Origin: Saccharomonospora azurea NA-128
GTDB lineage: Bacteria > Actinomycetota > Actinomycetes > Mycobacteriales > Pseudonocardiaceae
Length of the DNA: 64,000 nucleotides
Direction: 5' to 3'
Assembly: GCF_000231055.2 (NCBI RefSeq)
Contig: NZ_CM001466.1
Coordinates: forward strand, 3,238,398 to 3,302,397
Shown: positions 1-7,724 of the stretch, piece by piece
How positions within the stretch are numbered: position 1 is the first letter of the stretch
How the letters are laid out: every line of letters starts with the position of its first letter
Made by a program: the position numbers and the translations under genes
Notes under the pieces: model-generated
Told to the model about the DNA's origin: nothing
Seen by the model: only the letters and a program-made list of their open reading frames with translations
The model's database searches: none

Positions 1-1461
1 CAGCTGCCGGCCCGCACGCCGCAGAACTCGGGCGCCTATCCGGCGTCCGGCGGTGCCGAGCCCCCGGCTCGCCCGCCGCTGCCTCCGCGCGGTCAGAGCA
101 CGCGATCGGCCCAGCCGCCCGCGAACCCGTCTCCCACGCAGTCGAACCTGACTCCGAGCACGGCGCACAGCACCGGCTACGGCAAGCCGACGACCAACGG
201 CTTCCGCCTGCCGCCGAAGCCGCAGCAGAGCAGCGGTCCGAACCCGGTGCCGCCCGCGGGCGCGGCGCCGAGTGGTTCCACCGGTCCCGGCGGCCCCACA
301 CCACCCGCTCCGGGGAAGCCGGCCGGACCGCAGGCACCGCAGGCACCTCAGGCTCCCCAGGCCCCGAAGACGCAGAACCCGCAGGCGCCCGACCCGGCGA
401 GCCGGATGACGGCGACCCGCCGGGTGCCCGCACCGCCTCCTCCCGCGCCGCCGTCGGCGCCCGCGTCGCAGGACGGCCTGTTGGCGGCCCGGCTCGACGG
501 CCTCGAAGCCGAGGAGCAGGAGCAGGCCGCCGCGCCCGCGCCTCCTCAGGGGCCGCCGCAGCGATCGGGCCGGTTCCCGATGCCGCCGCGCCGGCGCAGG
601 CCGCCGCGGGGTGCCCCGGCGCCGGAGCCCGAGCCGCACACCGAGCAGCTGCCCGCCGTCTCCGCGGGATCGGTGGAGAGCGATGCGGAGAAGACCGCGC
701 TGGCCGAGCCGGTGCGTGCCGACGAACCTCCCGCCGGGCTGAGCGGTTGGCCCGGTCGGCGCGGTGACGACCTCGGCGACGCCGACGACTCGTCGGTCGA
801 GGCGACCCAGATCCACCCACCCGCCTCGCTCGACGAGGACGAGGACGACGGCCCGTCGACCGGGTACTACGTTCCGGACTTCGACGACGATGACGACGCT
901 GACGCCACGCGGGTCGGTGGAGCGCTCGACGACGACCCACTCGGCGAAGGCGCCTACGACTCGCGGTACGGCGCCTACGCGGACGACCCCTACGCCGATG
1001 ACGTCTACGGCGACCCGTACGGCGAGGACGACGACGTTCGCGGCCACCGCGACGGCGACTACGACGACTACGGCGACTACGGCGACGGCGACGCGGTCGG
1101 TGACGATGACGACGACAGCGACGAGGCGCGCGGACGCGACGCGAAGGCGCGGGCCGACGGCGATGCCGACGCCGACGACGACGCGGCCGACGAGGGGTCG
1201 CCCGCGAAGCAGTGGCTCGTGCTGGCCGGGCAGCTGGCGCTCGGCGTGGCGGGCGGTGCCGGTGTCTGGCTGGGCTTCAACTGGCTCTGGGGCAAACTGC
1301 CCGCGGCCGCGTTGATCGCCGCCCTGGTGGTCACCGTCGGGCTCGTGTGGGTCGTCCGCAAGGTCCGCCGGGCGGAGGACACCCAGACCACCGTGCTGGC
1401 GCTGCTGGTCGGCCTGGTGGTGACCGTGTCGCCCGCGGCGCTGTTGTTGGTGTCGCGATAG
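1..1461 (+). CDS. Pro/Asp-rich membrane protein (Rv0497-like), 5' end outside window
   Basis: The frame is open from base 1, so the gene begins upstream; 486 residues are visible. The first ~400 residues look disordered: Pro/Ala/Gln-rich with tandem AlaProGln repeats near 340-370, then a strongly acidic Asp/Tyr/Gly stretch (about bases 790-1200). The C-terminus (from about base 1205) has three hydrophobic segments: one starting near QWLVLAGQLALG, a second around AALIAALVVTVG and a third around LALLVGLVVTV, ending almost at the stop. This suggests a cytoplasmic low-complexity tail anchored by C-terminal helices. The position before an Rv0498-like gene matches the mycobacterial membrane protein Rv0497 (synteny from memory). 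Function unknown. The next gene starts 2 nt after the stop, so they are probably cotranscribed. Confidence 0.75.
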   Translation, partial: QLPARTPQNSGAYPASGGAEPPARPPLPPRGQSTRSAQPPANPSPTQSNLTPSTAHSTGYGKPTTNGFRLPPKPQQSSGPNPVPPAGAAPSGSTGPGGPTPPAPGKPAGPQAPQAPQAPQAPKTQNPQAPDPASRMTATRRVPAPPPPAPPSAPASQDGLLAARLDGLEAEEQEQAAAPAPPQGPPQRSGRFPMPPRRRRPPRGAPAPEPEPHTEQLPAVSAGSVESDAEKTALAEPVRADEPPAGLSGWPGRRGDDLGDADDSSVEATQIHPPASLDEDEDDGPSTGYYVPDFDDDDDADATRVGGALDDDPLGEGAYDSRYGAYADDPYADDVYGDPYGEDDDVRGHRDGDYDDYGDYGDGDAVGDDDDDSDEARGRDAKARADGDADADDDAADEGSPAKQWLVLAGQLALGVAGGAGVWLGFNWLWGKLPAAALIAALVVTVGLVWVVRKVRRAEDTQTTVLALLVGLVVTVSPAALLLVSR

Positions 1462-1463
1462 CC

Positions 1464-2264
1464 GTGCCCGGTCCGGCTGTTCCGGTGGCGCTGTCCACGG
1501 CCTCGGTGTGGCCGTTGCGGGCGCAACACGCCTTCGAACTCGCCGCCGAACTCGGCTTCGACGGCGTCGAGGTCATGGTGTGGGTCGATCCCGACAGCCA
1601 GAACGTCGACGCCCTGCGCAAGCACAGTCTCGACACCGGTGTGCCCGTGCTGTCGCTGCACTCGCCGTCGCTGCTCATCACCCAGCGCGTGTGGTCGCCG
1701 GACCCCGAGGTGCGGCTGCGCCGATCGGTGGAGGCGGCGCTCGAACTGGAGGCGAAGACGGTGGTGGTGCACCCGCCGTTCCGGTGGCAGCGGCGCTACG
1801 GCGACCGCTTCGCCGACCTCGTCGCCGAACTGGAGGAGAAGAGCGGCGTGGCGGTCGCGGTCGAGAACATGTTCAAGGTCCGGCCGCCCGGAGGACGTCG
1901 CAACGCCCGCGTGTCGGCGTTCCGGCCGTCCATCGACCCGACCGAGGTGGGCTACGCGAACTACACGCTCGACCTGTCGCACACCGCGGCGGCGGGAATG
2001 GACGCGCTCGCGCTGGCCGACCGGATGGGTGACGGGCTCGCACACGTGCACCTGGCCGACGGCACCGGCGTGCCGAAGGACGAGCACCTCGTGCCCGGCC
2101 GGGGCGACCAGCCGTGCGCGGAGCTGTTGGAGCGCCTGGTGGAACGGGACTACCAGGGCACCGTGGTACTCGAAGTCAACACGCGGGCGGCCCGATACCC
2201 CGCCCACCGGGTGGCCGACCTCGCCGAGGCGCTCTTGTTCACCCGTCTCCATCTCGGACAGTGA
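1464..2264 (+). CDS. Sugar phosphate isomerase/epimerase-like TIM-barrel protein
   Basis: 266 residues from GTG at 1464, 2 nt after the preceding stop, which suggests translational coupling. The fold signature is that of the xylose isomerase-like / AP-endonuclease-2 TIM barrel: N-terminal STASVWPL strand, ELGFDGVEVMVW, a central VVVHPPF strand, AVENMF with a likely metal-binding Glu, TLDLSHTAA, and C-terminal HVHLADG and VVLEVNTR with the usual His/Glu metal ligands. A longer frame reaches back to 1212 but would overlap the upstream gene and lacks family similarity, so the GTG at 1464 was chosen. Family members act on sugars or sugar phosphates or are nucleases; the substrate cannot be told here. 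It matches the Rv0498 position in mycobacteria. Confidence 0.8.
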   Translation: MPGPAVPVALSTASVWPLRAQHAFELAAELGFDGVEVMVWVDPDSQNVDALRKHSLDTGVPVLSLHSPSLLITQRVWSPDPEVRLRRSVEAALELEAKTVVVHPPFRWQRRYGDRFADLVAELEEKSGVAVAVENMFKVRPPGGRRNARVSAFRPSIDPTEVGYANYTLDLSHTAAAGMDALALADRMGDGLAHVHLADGTGVPKDEHLVPGRGDQPCAELLERLVERDYQGTVVLEVNTRAARYPAHRVADLAEALLFTRLHLGQ

Positions 2265-2341
2265 CCGGCAACGTGCGCAGGGACACCATGCCGGAAGTCG
2301 ATCTCGTCGCGGGTAGGCATGGCTTTCGCGCCTGTGCCCCG

Positions 2342-2347
2342 TAGAGT
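2342..2347 (+). promoter_or_regulatory. -10 box of leaderless promoter (proline dehydrogenase)
   Basis: TAGAGT followed by exactly 7 nt and then the GTG at 2355; transcription would begin at or next to the start codon. Confidence 0.55.
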
Positions 2348-2354
2348 TTGCTTC

Positions 2355-3281
2355 GTGGAGCCGCTGCGATCATCGATTCTCGCCGCCGCCGACAACGACC
2401 TGATTCGGCGCGTGGTCGCCACGGCCCCGGGCACCCGGCAGATCGTCGCCCGGTTCGTGCCCGGTGAGACCGTTGCGGACGCTCTGGGGGCCGTCAGGGA
2501 GCTCGCGGCCGACGGCCGCTGCGCGACGTTGGACTACCTGGGCGAGTACACCCGCGACGCCGGACTGGTCGAGCAGACGGTCGACACCTACCTGCGGCTG
2601 CTCGACGCCCTGTCCGTCGAAGGCCTGTCGGGCAGCGCCGAGGTGAGCGTCAAACTGTCGGCGTTGACCGTGGCCGGCGACGAGGCCCTCGCGGCACGCA
2701 ATCTGCGGCGCATCTGCGCAGCCGCGGAGGACTGCGGAACCACCGTGACCGTCGACATGGAGGACCACACCACCACCGACGGCACGCTGCGCGTGGTGGG
2801 CGAGGCGCGCCGCACCTGGCCGTGGGTGGGTGCCGTGGTCCAGTCCTATCTGACCCGCACGGAGTCGGACGTCGCCGCGTTGGCGCACAAGGGGTCGCGG
2901 GTCCGCCTGTGCAAGGGCGCCTACGCCGAGCCGGCCGACGTCGTCCACCCCGACGCCCACGCGGTGGACCTCAGCTACGTGCGCTGTGCCAACCTGCTGT
3001 TGGAGGGTGGCGCGTACGCCATGTTCGCGACCCACGACCCCCGTCTGGTCGGGTTGCTGCGGCAGCGCACCCGCTGGTACGGCAGGGAACGAGGCAGCTA
3101 CGAGTACCAGATGCTGTACGGCGTCCGGCCGGACGAACAGCGCCGACTGGCCGCGGAAGGGGAAACCGTGCGTGTGTACGTGCCGTTCGGGGAACAGTGG
3201 TACGGCTACTTGATGCGGAGGCTGGCGGAGCGCCCCGCGAACCTGGCGTTGTTCCTGCGCGCCCTGGCCAGCCGTTCGTGA
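2355..3281 (+). CDS. Proline dehydrogenase (monofunctional)
   Basis: 308 residues. FAD-linked oxidation of L-proline to pyrroline-5-carboxylate, first step of proline breakdown, passing electrons to the membrane quinone pool. The PRODH barrel motifs are all present: DMEDHTTTDGTL, VVQSYLTRTE, RLCKGAYAEP, FATHDPRL and the C-terminal YEYQMLYGVR followed by VPFGEQWYGY. The length fits single-domain bacterial PutB/PruB enzymes and no P5C dehydrogenase domain follows. The GTG at 2355 is preferred over the ATG at 2319 because a TAGAGT box ends 7 nt before it, the arrangement seen repeatedly in this window. The stop overlaps the next gene's GTG by 4 nt. Its neighbour two genes on is the biosynthetic proC. 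Confidence 0.92.
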   Translation: MEPLRSSILAAADNDLIRRVVATAPGTRQIVARFVPGETVADALGAVRELAADGRCATLDYLGEYTRDAGLVEQTVDTYLRLLDALSVEGLSGSAEVSVKLSALTVAGDEALAARNLRRICAAAEDCGTTVTVDMEDHTTTDGTLRVVGEARRTWPWVGAVVQSYLTRTESDVAALAHKGSRVRLCKGAYAEPADVVHPDAHAVDLSYVRCANLLLEGGAYAMFATHDPRLVGLLRQRTRWYGRERGSYEYQMLYGVRPDEQRRLAAEGETVRVYVPFGEQWYGYLMRRLAERPANLALFLRALASRS

Positions 3282-4102
3282 GCGCCGTCGAATCGGAGCC
3301 GCTGCCCTTCGCGGCCGCGTGCGAGGTGCGTTCACTCGGGGACGGGACCTTCACCGCCGATCTCCGGTTGGAGTGGTCCATCGGCCGGCACCCCCATGGC
3401 GGGTTCCTGCTCGCGCTCGCAGCGAAGGCCGCCGTCAGGGCGTTGTTCGAGGCGGGCGAGCCGCCCACCGAACCGCTGGCCGTGAGCGCCGAGTTCCTGC
3501 ACGCGCTCGCGCTGGGTCCGGTGCTGCTGCGCACCGACGTCCGCAAGGCGGGCCGGCGGACGACGGTGGTGGCCGTGAGCATCGAACAACGTGGGCGCAG
3601 CTGTGTCGAAGCGCGGGTGACGGCGGGCAGGCTACCGTTGCGGCCCGCCGCGTGGAACGATGCACCCGCCCTGCCACCGGAACCGCCGGCGAGCGCGGTC
3701 GCGCTGTCGGGCCGCACCGCCGAGGGCCTGTTCCACCTGGCCAAGGGCTGTGACGTCCGGGTCGACCCGGCCACCGCGGGGTTCCTCGCGGGACGTCGGG
3801 ACGAGCCGCCGCGGCTGCGGCTGTGGGCGCGGCCGCGTCACTCGGAGCCCGACCCGTTCTTCCTCCTGGTGGCCGGGGATCTGAACCCGCCGGTGGTCTT
3901 CAACCTGGGGGCGACGGGGTGGGCGCCGACGGTGCAACTCACGTCGCTGGTGCGGACCCGCCCCCACCCGGGGTGGCTCCGGATCCAGGTCGACTGCCGC
4001 GCCGTCCACGAGGGGTGGTTCGACTCCGACGCCGTCGTCGTCGACAGTCACGGCCGCATCGTGTGCCAGGCCCGGCAGCTCGCGTTGGCGCCCCTGCCGT
4101 GA
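3278..4102 (+). CDS. Thioesterase-family protein (double hotdog, TesB-like)
   Basis: 274 residues, starting at a GTG that overlaps the preceding stop (GTGA). The N-terminal half carries an acyl-CoA thioesterase hotdog pattern: WSIGRHPHGGFLLALAAKAA followed by AVSAEFLHAL, then a second domain ending in WLRIQVDCRAVHEGWFDSDAVVVDSHGRIVCQARQLA, typical of the acyl-CoA thioesterase-II superfamily used in mycobacterial Rv0499-type proteins. Likely hydrolyses an acyl-CoA in the cytoplasm; the substrate is unknown. Lies between proline dehydrogenase and proC. A longer reading frame back to 2822 only overlaps the dehydrogenase in another frame and was ignored. Confidence 0.75.
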   Translation: MSAVESEPLPFAAACEVRSLGDGTFTADLRLEWSIGRHPHGGFLLALAAKAAVRALFEAGEPPTEPLAVSAEFLHALALGPVLLRTDVRKAGRRTTVVAVSIEQRGRSCVEARVTAGRLPLRPAAWNDAPALPPEPPASAVALSGRTAEGLFHLAKGCDVRVDPATAGFLAGRRDEPPRLRLWARPRHSEPDPFFLLVAGDLNPPVVFNLGATGWAPTVQLTSLVRTRPHPGWLRIQVDCRAVHEGWFDSDAVVVDSHGRIVCQARQLALAPLP

Positions 4103-4142
4103 CGATTCCCTCTCGCGGGGCGCCCGCCTCGGGTCGAGTGCA

Positions 4143-4148
4143 TAGGGT
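4143..4148 (+). promoter_or_regulatory. -10 box of leaderless promoter (proC)
   Basis: TAGGGT, then 7 nt, then the proC ATG at 4156. No Shine-Dalgarno sequence is present in between. Confidence 0.55.
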
Positions 4149-4155
4149 TGGCGCC

Positions 4156-4965
4156 ATGGGAACCATCGCGGTACTGGGTGCGGGCAAGATCGGTGAGGCG
4201 CTGCTGTCGGGGCTGCTCAAGAGCGGGCGGGCTCCCGAGGGCCTGCTCTTCACCGAACGCCACCCGGAACGGTCGGCGGAGCTGGAGGCCACGTACGGGA
4301 TCACCGGCGTGACGGTCGAGGACGCGGCGAAGCGTGCCGACCTGCTCGTGGTGGCGGTGAAGCCGCAGGACATCGAGTCCCTGCTCGACCGCCTGTCGCC
4401 GGTGCTGCGACCGGAGACCCTCGTGGTGTCGTTGTGCGCGGGTCTGCCGACGGCCCTGTTCGAGCGCCGGCTGCCCTCCGGCACGCCGGTCGTGCGGGTC
4501 ATGCCCAACACGCCGATGCTCGTGGGTGAGGCCATGAGCGCCGTGTCGCCGGGCCGCCACGCCGGTCCGGAGCACGTGCGGACCGTCACCGAACTGCTCA
4601 GCTGCGTGGGCAAGGTCGTGGAGGTGCCGGAGACGCAGCAGGACGCGGTGACGGCCCTGTCCGGCTCCGGCCCGGCGTACTTCTTCTACCTGGTCGAAGC
4701 CATGATCGACGCGGGCATCCTGCTGGGCCTGCCGCGGGCGGTCGCCGAGCAGCTGATCGTGCAGTCCGCCGTCGGCGCGGCCAAGATGCTCGACGAGAGC
4801 GAGAGCCACCCGGTCCTGCTCAGGGAAGCCGTGACGTCGCCCGCGGGTACGACGATCAACGCCATCCGCGAGCTCGAGAAGCACGGAGTCCGGGCCGCGC
4901 TGCTGGCCGCCATCGAGGCCGCGCGCGACCGCTCTGTCGAGCTCGGCCGCGCCCACGAGGACTGA
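4156..4965 (+). CDS. proC: Pyrroline-5-carboxylate reductase
   Basis: 269 residues, the usual family length. Reduces pyrroline-5-carboxylate to proline with NAD(P)H, the last step of proline synthesis, in the cytoplasm. The N-terminal Rossmann motif is VLGAGKIGEALLSGLL; the family signatures VKPQD, MPNTP, LSGSGPAYFF and the C-terminal REAVTSPAGTTINAI are all present. The ATG at 4156 is preferred because TAGGGT lies 7 nt before it, implying a leaderless mRNA. The order proC, small HTH protein, bS22, SDR, acyltransferase is the same as mycobacterial Rv0500-Rv0502. Confidence 0.96.
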   Translation: MGTIAVLGAGKIGEALLSGLLKSGRAPEGLLFTERHPERSAELEATYGITGVTVEDAAKRADLLVVAVKPQDIESLLDRLSPVLRPETLVVSLCAGLPTALFERRLPSGTPVVRVMPNTPMLVGEAMSAVSPGRHAGPEHVRTVTELLSCVGKVVEVPETQQDAVTALSGSGPAYFFYLVEAMIDAGILLGLPRAVAEQLIVQSAVGAAKMLDESESHPVLLREAVTSPAGTTINAIRELEKHGVRAALLAAIEAARDRSVELGRAHED

Positions 4966-5090
4966 TCTCGCGGGCCGATCGCCCTGACCGCGAGCACGGC
5001 ACACGCGCGCGGGTGGTGATCGGTGACTTCCCTCCGTCCGAGTTCCCCCTTTCGCCTCGGCAGACGTCGCCGGGCCCCGGTCGGCCCGGC

Positions 5091-5145
5091 TAGTCTCGGT
5101 GGAAGCACGCGCGTGTCGGTACCGCTCGGTGGGGAAGCCGAGCGG
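5091..5145 (+). promoter_or_regulatory. Promoter -10 and leader hairpin upstream of the small HTH gene
   Basis: TAGTCT at 5091-5096 is a likely -10 box, placing the transcript start near 5104 and giving a ~75-nt leader. In the leader CCGCTCGG (5122-5129) and CCGAGCGG (5138-5145) form a perfect 8-bp stem with an 8-nt loop, ending about 33 nt before the ATG. A role in controlling the HTH gene is inference. Confidence 0.4.
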
Positions 5146-5178
5146 CACGGCGCGTGGCAAGGGACACGGTGAATCGCT

Positions 5179-5391
5179 ATGCCGCCGAACAACCACGAGG
5201 ACGAGTCTGGTGGCCACGTGCACTTTCTGACGGTGGCCGAGGTCGCCGCGCTGATGCGGGTGTCCAAGATGACCGTCTACCGACTCGTGCACTCCGGAGA
5301 GCTGCCCGCCGTCCGCGTCGGCAAGTCGTTCCGGGTGCCCGAAGAGGCCGTCCACTCCTACCTCGACAACGCCTACTTCGACGTGGGTTGA
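5179..5391 (+). CDS. Small excisionase/MerR-type helix-turn-helix DNA-binding protein
   Basis: 70 residues, a single winged HTH domain: HFLTVAEVAALMRVSKMTVYRLVHSGELPAVRVGKSFRVPEEAVHSYL. This is the minimal BldC/Xis-like fold (helix-turn-helix plus a wing and short C-terminal helix) without an effector domain. It corresponds by position and sequence type to mycobacterial Rv0500A, and is a distant paralogue of the BldC gene at 27793-28002. DNA-binding regulator; target unknown. The ATG at 5179 was chosen because it precedes the conserved core by about 14 residues, although it has only a weak ribosome binding site. A leader hairpin at 5122-5145 may affect expression. Confidence 0.85.
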   Translation: MPPNNHEDESGGHVHFLTVAEVAALMRVSKMTVYRLVHSGELPAVRVGKSFRVPEEAVHSYLDNAYFDVG

Positions 5392-5491
5392 GACGTGGGC
5401 CAGGCCTCGGCGCGGGAGGGCCACGCACAGCCGCGCGGACGTGCCCGGGTAACCTGAGGAGCCGTTCGCGACCGACCGTTAGGAGCGTGGT

Positions 5492-5593
5492 GTGGGCTCG
5501 GTAATCAAGAAGCGCCGTAAGCGGATGTCGAAGAAGAAGCACCGCAAGCTGCTTCGCCGTACGCGTATGCAGCGCCGCAAGCAGGGTAAGTGA
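5492..5593 (+). CDS. Small ribosomal subunit protein bS22 (AURKAIP1/COX24-like), 33 aa
   Basis: A 33-residue, Lys/Arg-dominated protein starting [20 protein letters not shown] and ending in RRKQGK. Length and sequence match the actinobacterial 30S protein bS22 first seen in mycobacterial ribosome structures, a relative of the mitochondrial mS38/AURKAIP1 proteins (established knowledge, from memory). It would bind 16S rRNA near the decoding region. The GTG at 5492 follows a clear AGGAG (5481-5485); TAACCT at 5450-5455 is a plausible -10. It has the same position as Rv0500B, between the small HTH gene and the SDR gene. Easily missed by gene finders because of its length. Confidence 0.9.
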   Translation: MGSVIKKRRKRMSKKKHRKLLRRTRMQRRKQGK

Positions 5594-5744
5594 GGCCACA
5601 GGCCCGCGGGTGTCGGCACGGCCGCGACGAGGGGATCGTCCGGCGAGGCGTGCGTAGCTCGCCCCGGCACCGAGGTGTCGGGGTAGCATCCGCCCTGGAT
5701 CATCCAGTCCGGGGGCGCGACTGCGCCTGTCACACGGGGGTCTG

Positions 5745-6716
5745 ATGCCGTCCCACGTCGTCCTCGTCACCGGAGTCTCCGGTGCGCTGGGGGGACGGCT
5801 GCTGTCGAGACTGGGTGCGTGTGCCGACGTCGAGCGGGTCGTCGGTGTGGACACCGCGCCGCCCGACTCGGACGTGCTCCACGGCCTCGGCCGGGCGGAG
5901 TTCGCTCGGGTCGACATCCGCAATCCTCTGATAGCGAAGATCATGACCTCCGCGAAGGTGGACACGGTGGTCCACGCCGCCCCCACCTGCCACCCCGCGG
6001 GCTCGGGTCGCCGTGCGGCGATCAAGGAAGCCAACGTCATCGGCACCATGCGGCTGCTCGCCGCGGGCCAGAACTCGCCGCACGTCCGCAAGGTCGTCGT
6101 CACCTCGACGACGGCCGTCTACGGCGCCTCCTCGCGGTCCCAGGCCGTGTTCACCGAGGACGCCGAACTCATCCCCGCCACGGCCACCGGCTACTCGAAG
6201 GACGCCGTCGAGCTGGAGGGCTACGTCCGCGGCTTCGCGCGGCGGCGGCCCGACGTGCAGGTGACCACGTTCCGGTTCGCCGACATCGTGGCCCCCGACG
6301 TCGACACCGTGTTGCGGAGGTACCTGTCGCTGCCGCTCGTCCCGACCGGGTTCGGTTTCGACGGGCGGTTGCAGTTTCTGCACGCCGACGACGCGCTCGC
6401 GGTGTTGGAGCGTGCCGTGACCCGGGACCGGCCGGGCGTCTACAACGTGGCGGGGGCCGGTGTCCTGCCGCTCTCGCAGGCCATCCGGCGGGCGGGTCAC
6501 CTCGGCGTCGGCCTGCCGAGGATCACCATGGCTCCCGTCGCGACCGCGTTGCGGCTCACCCGCCAGGTGCACGTGTCGGCCGACCTGCTGCGACTGTTGA
6601 ACTACGGATGCGTGGTCGACACCGGCAGGCTGGAGCGGGAGTTCGGCTACTCGCCGCGGTGGACGACCCGCGAGGCGTTCGACGACGCCGTGGCGGGGCG
6701 GCGGGCGACCGCCTGA
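5745..6716 (+). CDS. NAD-dependent epimerase/dehydratase-family (extended SDR) protein
   Basis: 323 residues. N-terminal Rossmann motif VTGVSGALGGRLL, adenine-pocket Asp in VVGVDTAP, VDTVVHAA, and VVTSTTAVYGASS define an extended short-chain dehydrogenase. It occupies the position of mycobacterial galE2 (Rv0501). The usual catalytic YxxxK is not intact: around TGYSKDAVELEG the Lys is preceded four residues earlier by Thr, not Tyr, so activity as a sugar epimerase is doubtful and it may be a nucleotide-binding or non-canonical SDR. A GGGGG ribosome binding site precedes the ATG; TAGCAT at 5684-5689 is a possible -10. Probably in one operon with the acyltransferase 17 nt downstream. Confidence 0.8.
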   Translation: MPSHVVLVTGVSGALGGRLLSRLGACADVERVVGVDTAPPDSDVLHGLGRAEFARVDIRNPLIAKIMTSAKVDTVVHAAPTCHPAGSGRRAAIKEANVIGTMRLLAAGQNSPHVRKVVVTSTTAVYGASSRSQAVFTEDAELIPATATGYSKDAVELEGYVRGFARRRPDVQVTTFRFADIVAPDVDTVLRRYLSLPLVPTGFGFDGRLQFLHADDALAVLERAVTRDRPGVYNVAGAGVLPLSQAIRRAGHLGVGLPRITMAPVATALRLTRQVHVSADLLRLLNYGCVVDTGRLEREFGYSPRWTTREAFDDAVAGRRATA

Positions 6717-6733
6717 CGAAGGGACGGTGCATC

Positions 6734-7720
6734 GTGACGGCACGCGGCAGGGCGAAGGTGGTCCCGCTGCGCCCCGACGGGCACGGCGCACGCAGCGGCG
6801 ACCACGCCGACGGCGGTGACCCCGGTGATGCGGCCCGCGAGCGGTCGAGAGTCGTCCCGCTCCCCGTGCGCGGCGAGTCCGACCAGCGTCTGTCACCGGG
6901 CGGGCTGCTCGACTTCGTGCGGCGCAGGGTCAGCGGCGACTACGAGGTCGACGAGTTCGGTTTCGACGCCGAACTGACCGAGAACGTGCTGCTTCCGCTG
7001 GTGCGACCGCTGTACGAGCGGTGGTTCCGGGTCACCACGACCGGCGTCGACAACATTCCCGACACGGGTGGCGCGCTGCTGGTGTCGAACCACTCGGGTG
7101 TGCTGCCGCTCGACGCCGTGATGACCGCGTTCGCCGTGCACCAGGAGCATCCCGAACGTCGCTTCCTGCGCATGCTGGGCGCGGACCTGGTCTTCGACAC
7201 CCCGGTGCTCGGTTCGCTCGCGCGTAAGACGGGGCAAACGCTTGCGTGTCACCCCGACGCGGAACGACTGCTGCGGGACGGGCAGCTGGTGGGTGTCTGG
7301 CCGGAGGGGTTCAAGGGCATCGGCAAGCCGTTCTCGGCGCGGTACAAGCTCCAGCGTTTCGGGCGGGGCGGGTTCGTGTCGGCGGCGTTGCGGACCTCGG
7401 CGCCGATCATCCCGTGCGCCATCGTGGGTGCGGAGGAGATCTACCCGAAGATCGGCGACATCCGGCCGCTGGCGCGGTTGCTGCGCCTGCCGTACTTCCC
7501 GGTGACGCCGTTCTTCCCGCTGCTCGGGCCGCTCGGCACGGTGCCGTTGCCGACGAAGTGGTACATCGAGTTCGGCGAGCCCATCCGCACCGACGGCTAC
7601 GCCGCCGACGCGGACGACGATCAGATGCTGGTGCTGACGCTCACCGACCAGGTGCGCGAGAGCATCCAGAACATGCTCTACCGCAGGCTGGCCCGCCGCC
7701 GAGGCATCTTCTCGGGCTGA
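6734..7720 (+). CDS. Lysophospholipid acyltransferase-family protein (PlsC-like)
   Basis: 328 residues from GTG at 6734. An Arg/Asp-rich N-terminal ~65 residues is followed by a PlsC-type acyltransferase domain: SNHSGVLPLDAVM holds the catalytic His and a downstream Asp (spacing longer than the textbook HxxxxD), GVWPEGFKGIGKPF is the EGxxG substrate motif, and IIPCAIVGAEEIYP follows. Transfers acyl groups to a glycerolipid or related acceptor at the membrane; exact substrate unknown. Matches the Rv0502 position after the SDR gene. No ATG or strong alternative was found; a purine-rich AGGGACGG stretch lies upstream of the GTG. Its 3' end is followed by a 21-bp repeat array. Confidence 0.85.
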   Translation: MTARGRAKVVPLRPDGHGARSGDHADGGDPGDAARERSRVVPLPVRGESDQRLSPGGLLDFVRRRVSGDYEVDEFGFDAELTENVLLPLVRPLYERWFRVTTTGVDNIPDTGGALLVSNHSGVLPLDAVMTAFAVHQEHPERRFLRMLGADLVFDTPVLGSLARKTGQTLACHPDAERLLRDGQLVGVWPEGFKGIGKPFSARYKLQRFGRGGFVSAALRTSAPIIPCAIVGAEEIYPKIGDIRPLARLLRLPYFPVTPFFPLLGPLGTVPLPTKWYIEFGEPIRTDGYAADADDDQMLVLTLTDQVRESIQNMLYRRLARRRGIFSG

Positions 7721-7724
7721 CGCC

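Noticed and set aside
790-1200. Asp-rich tandem-looking stretch as a DNA repeat
   Set aside because: The bases vary at third positions while Asp/Gly/Tyr codons recur; it is protein-level low complexity, not a nucleotide repeat.
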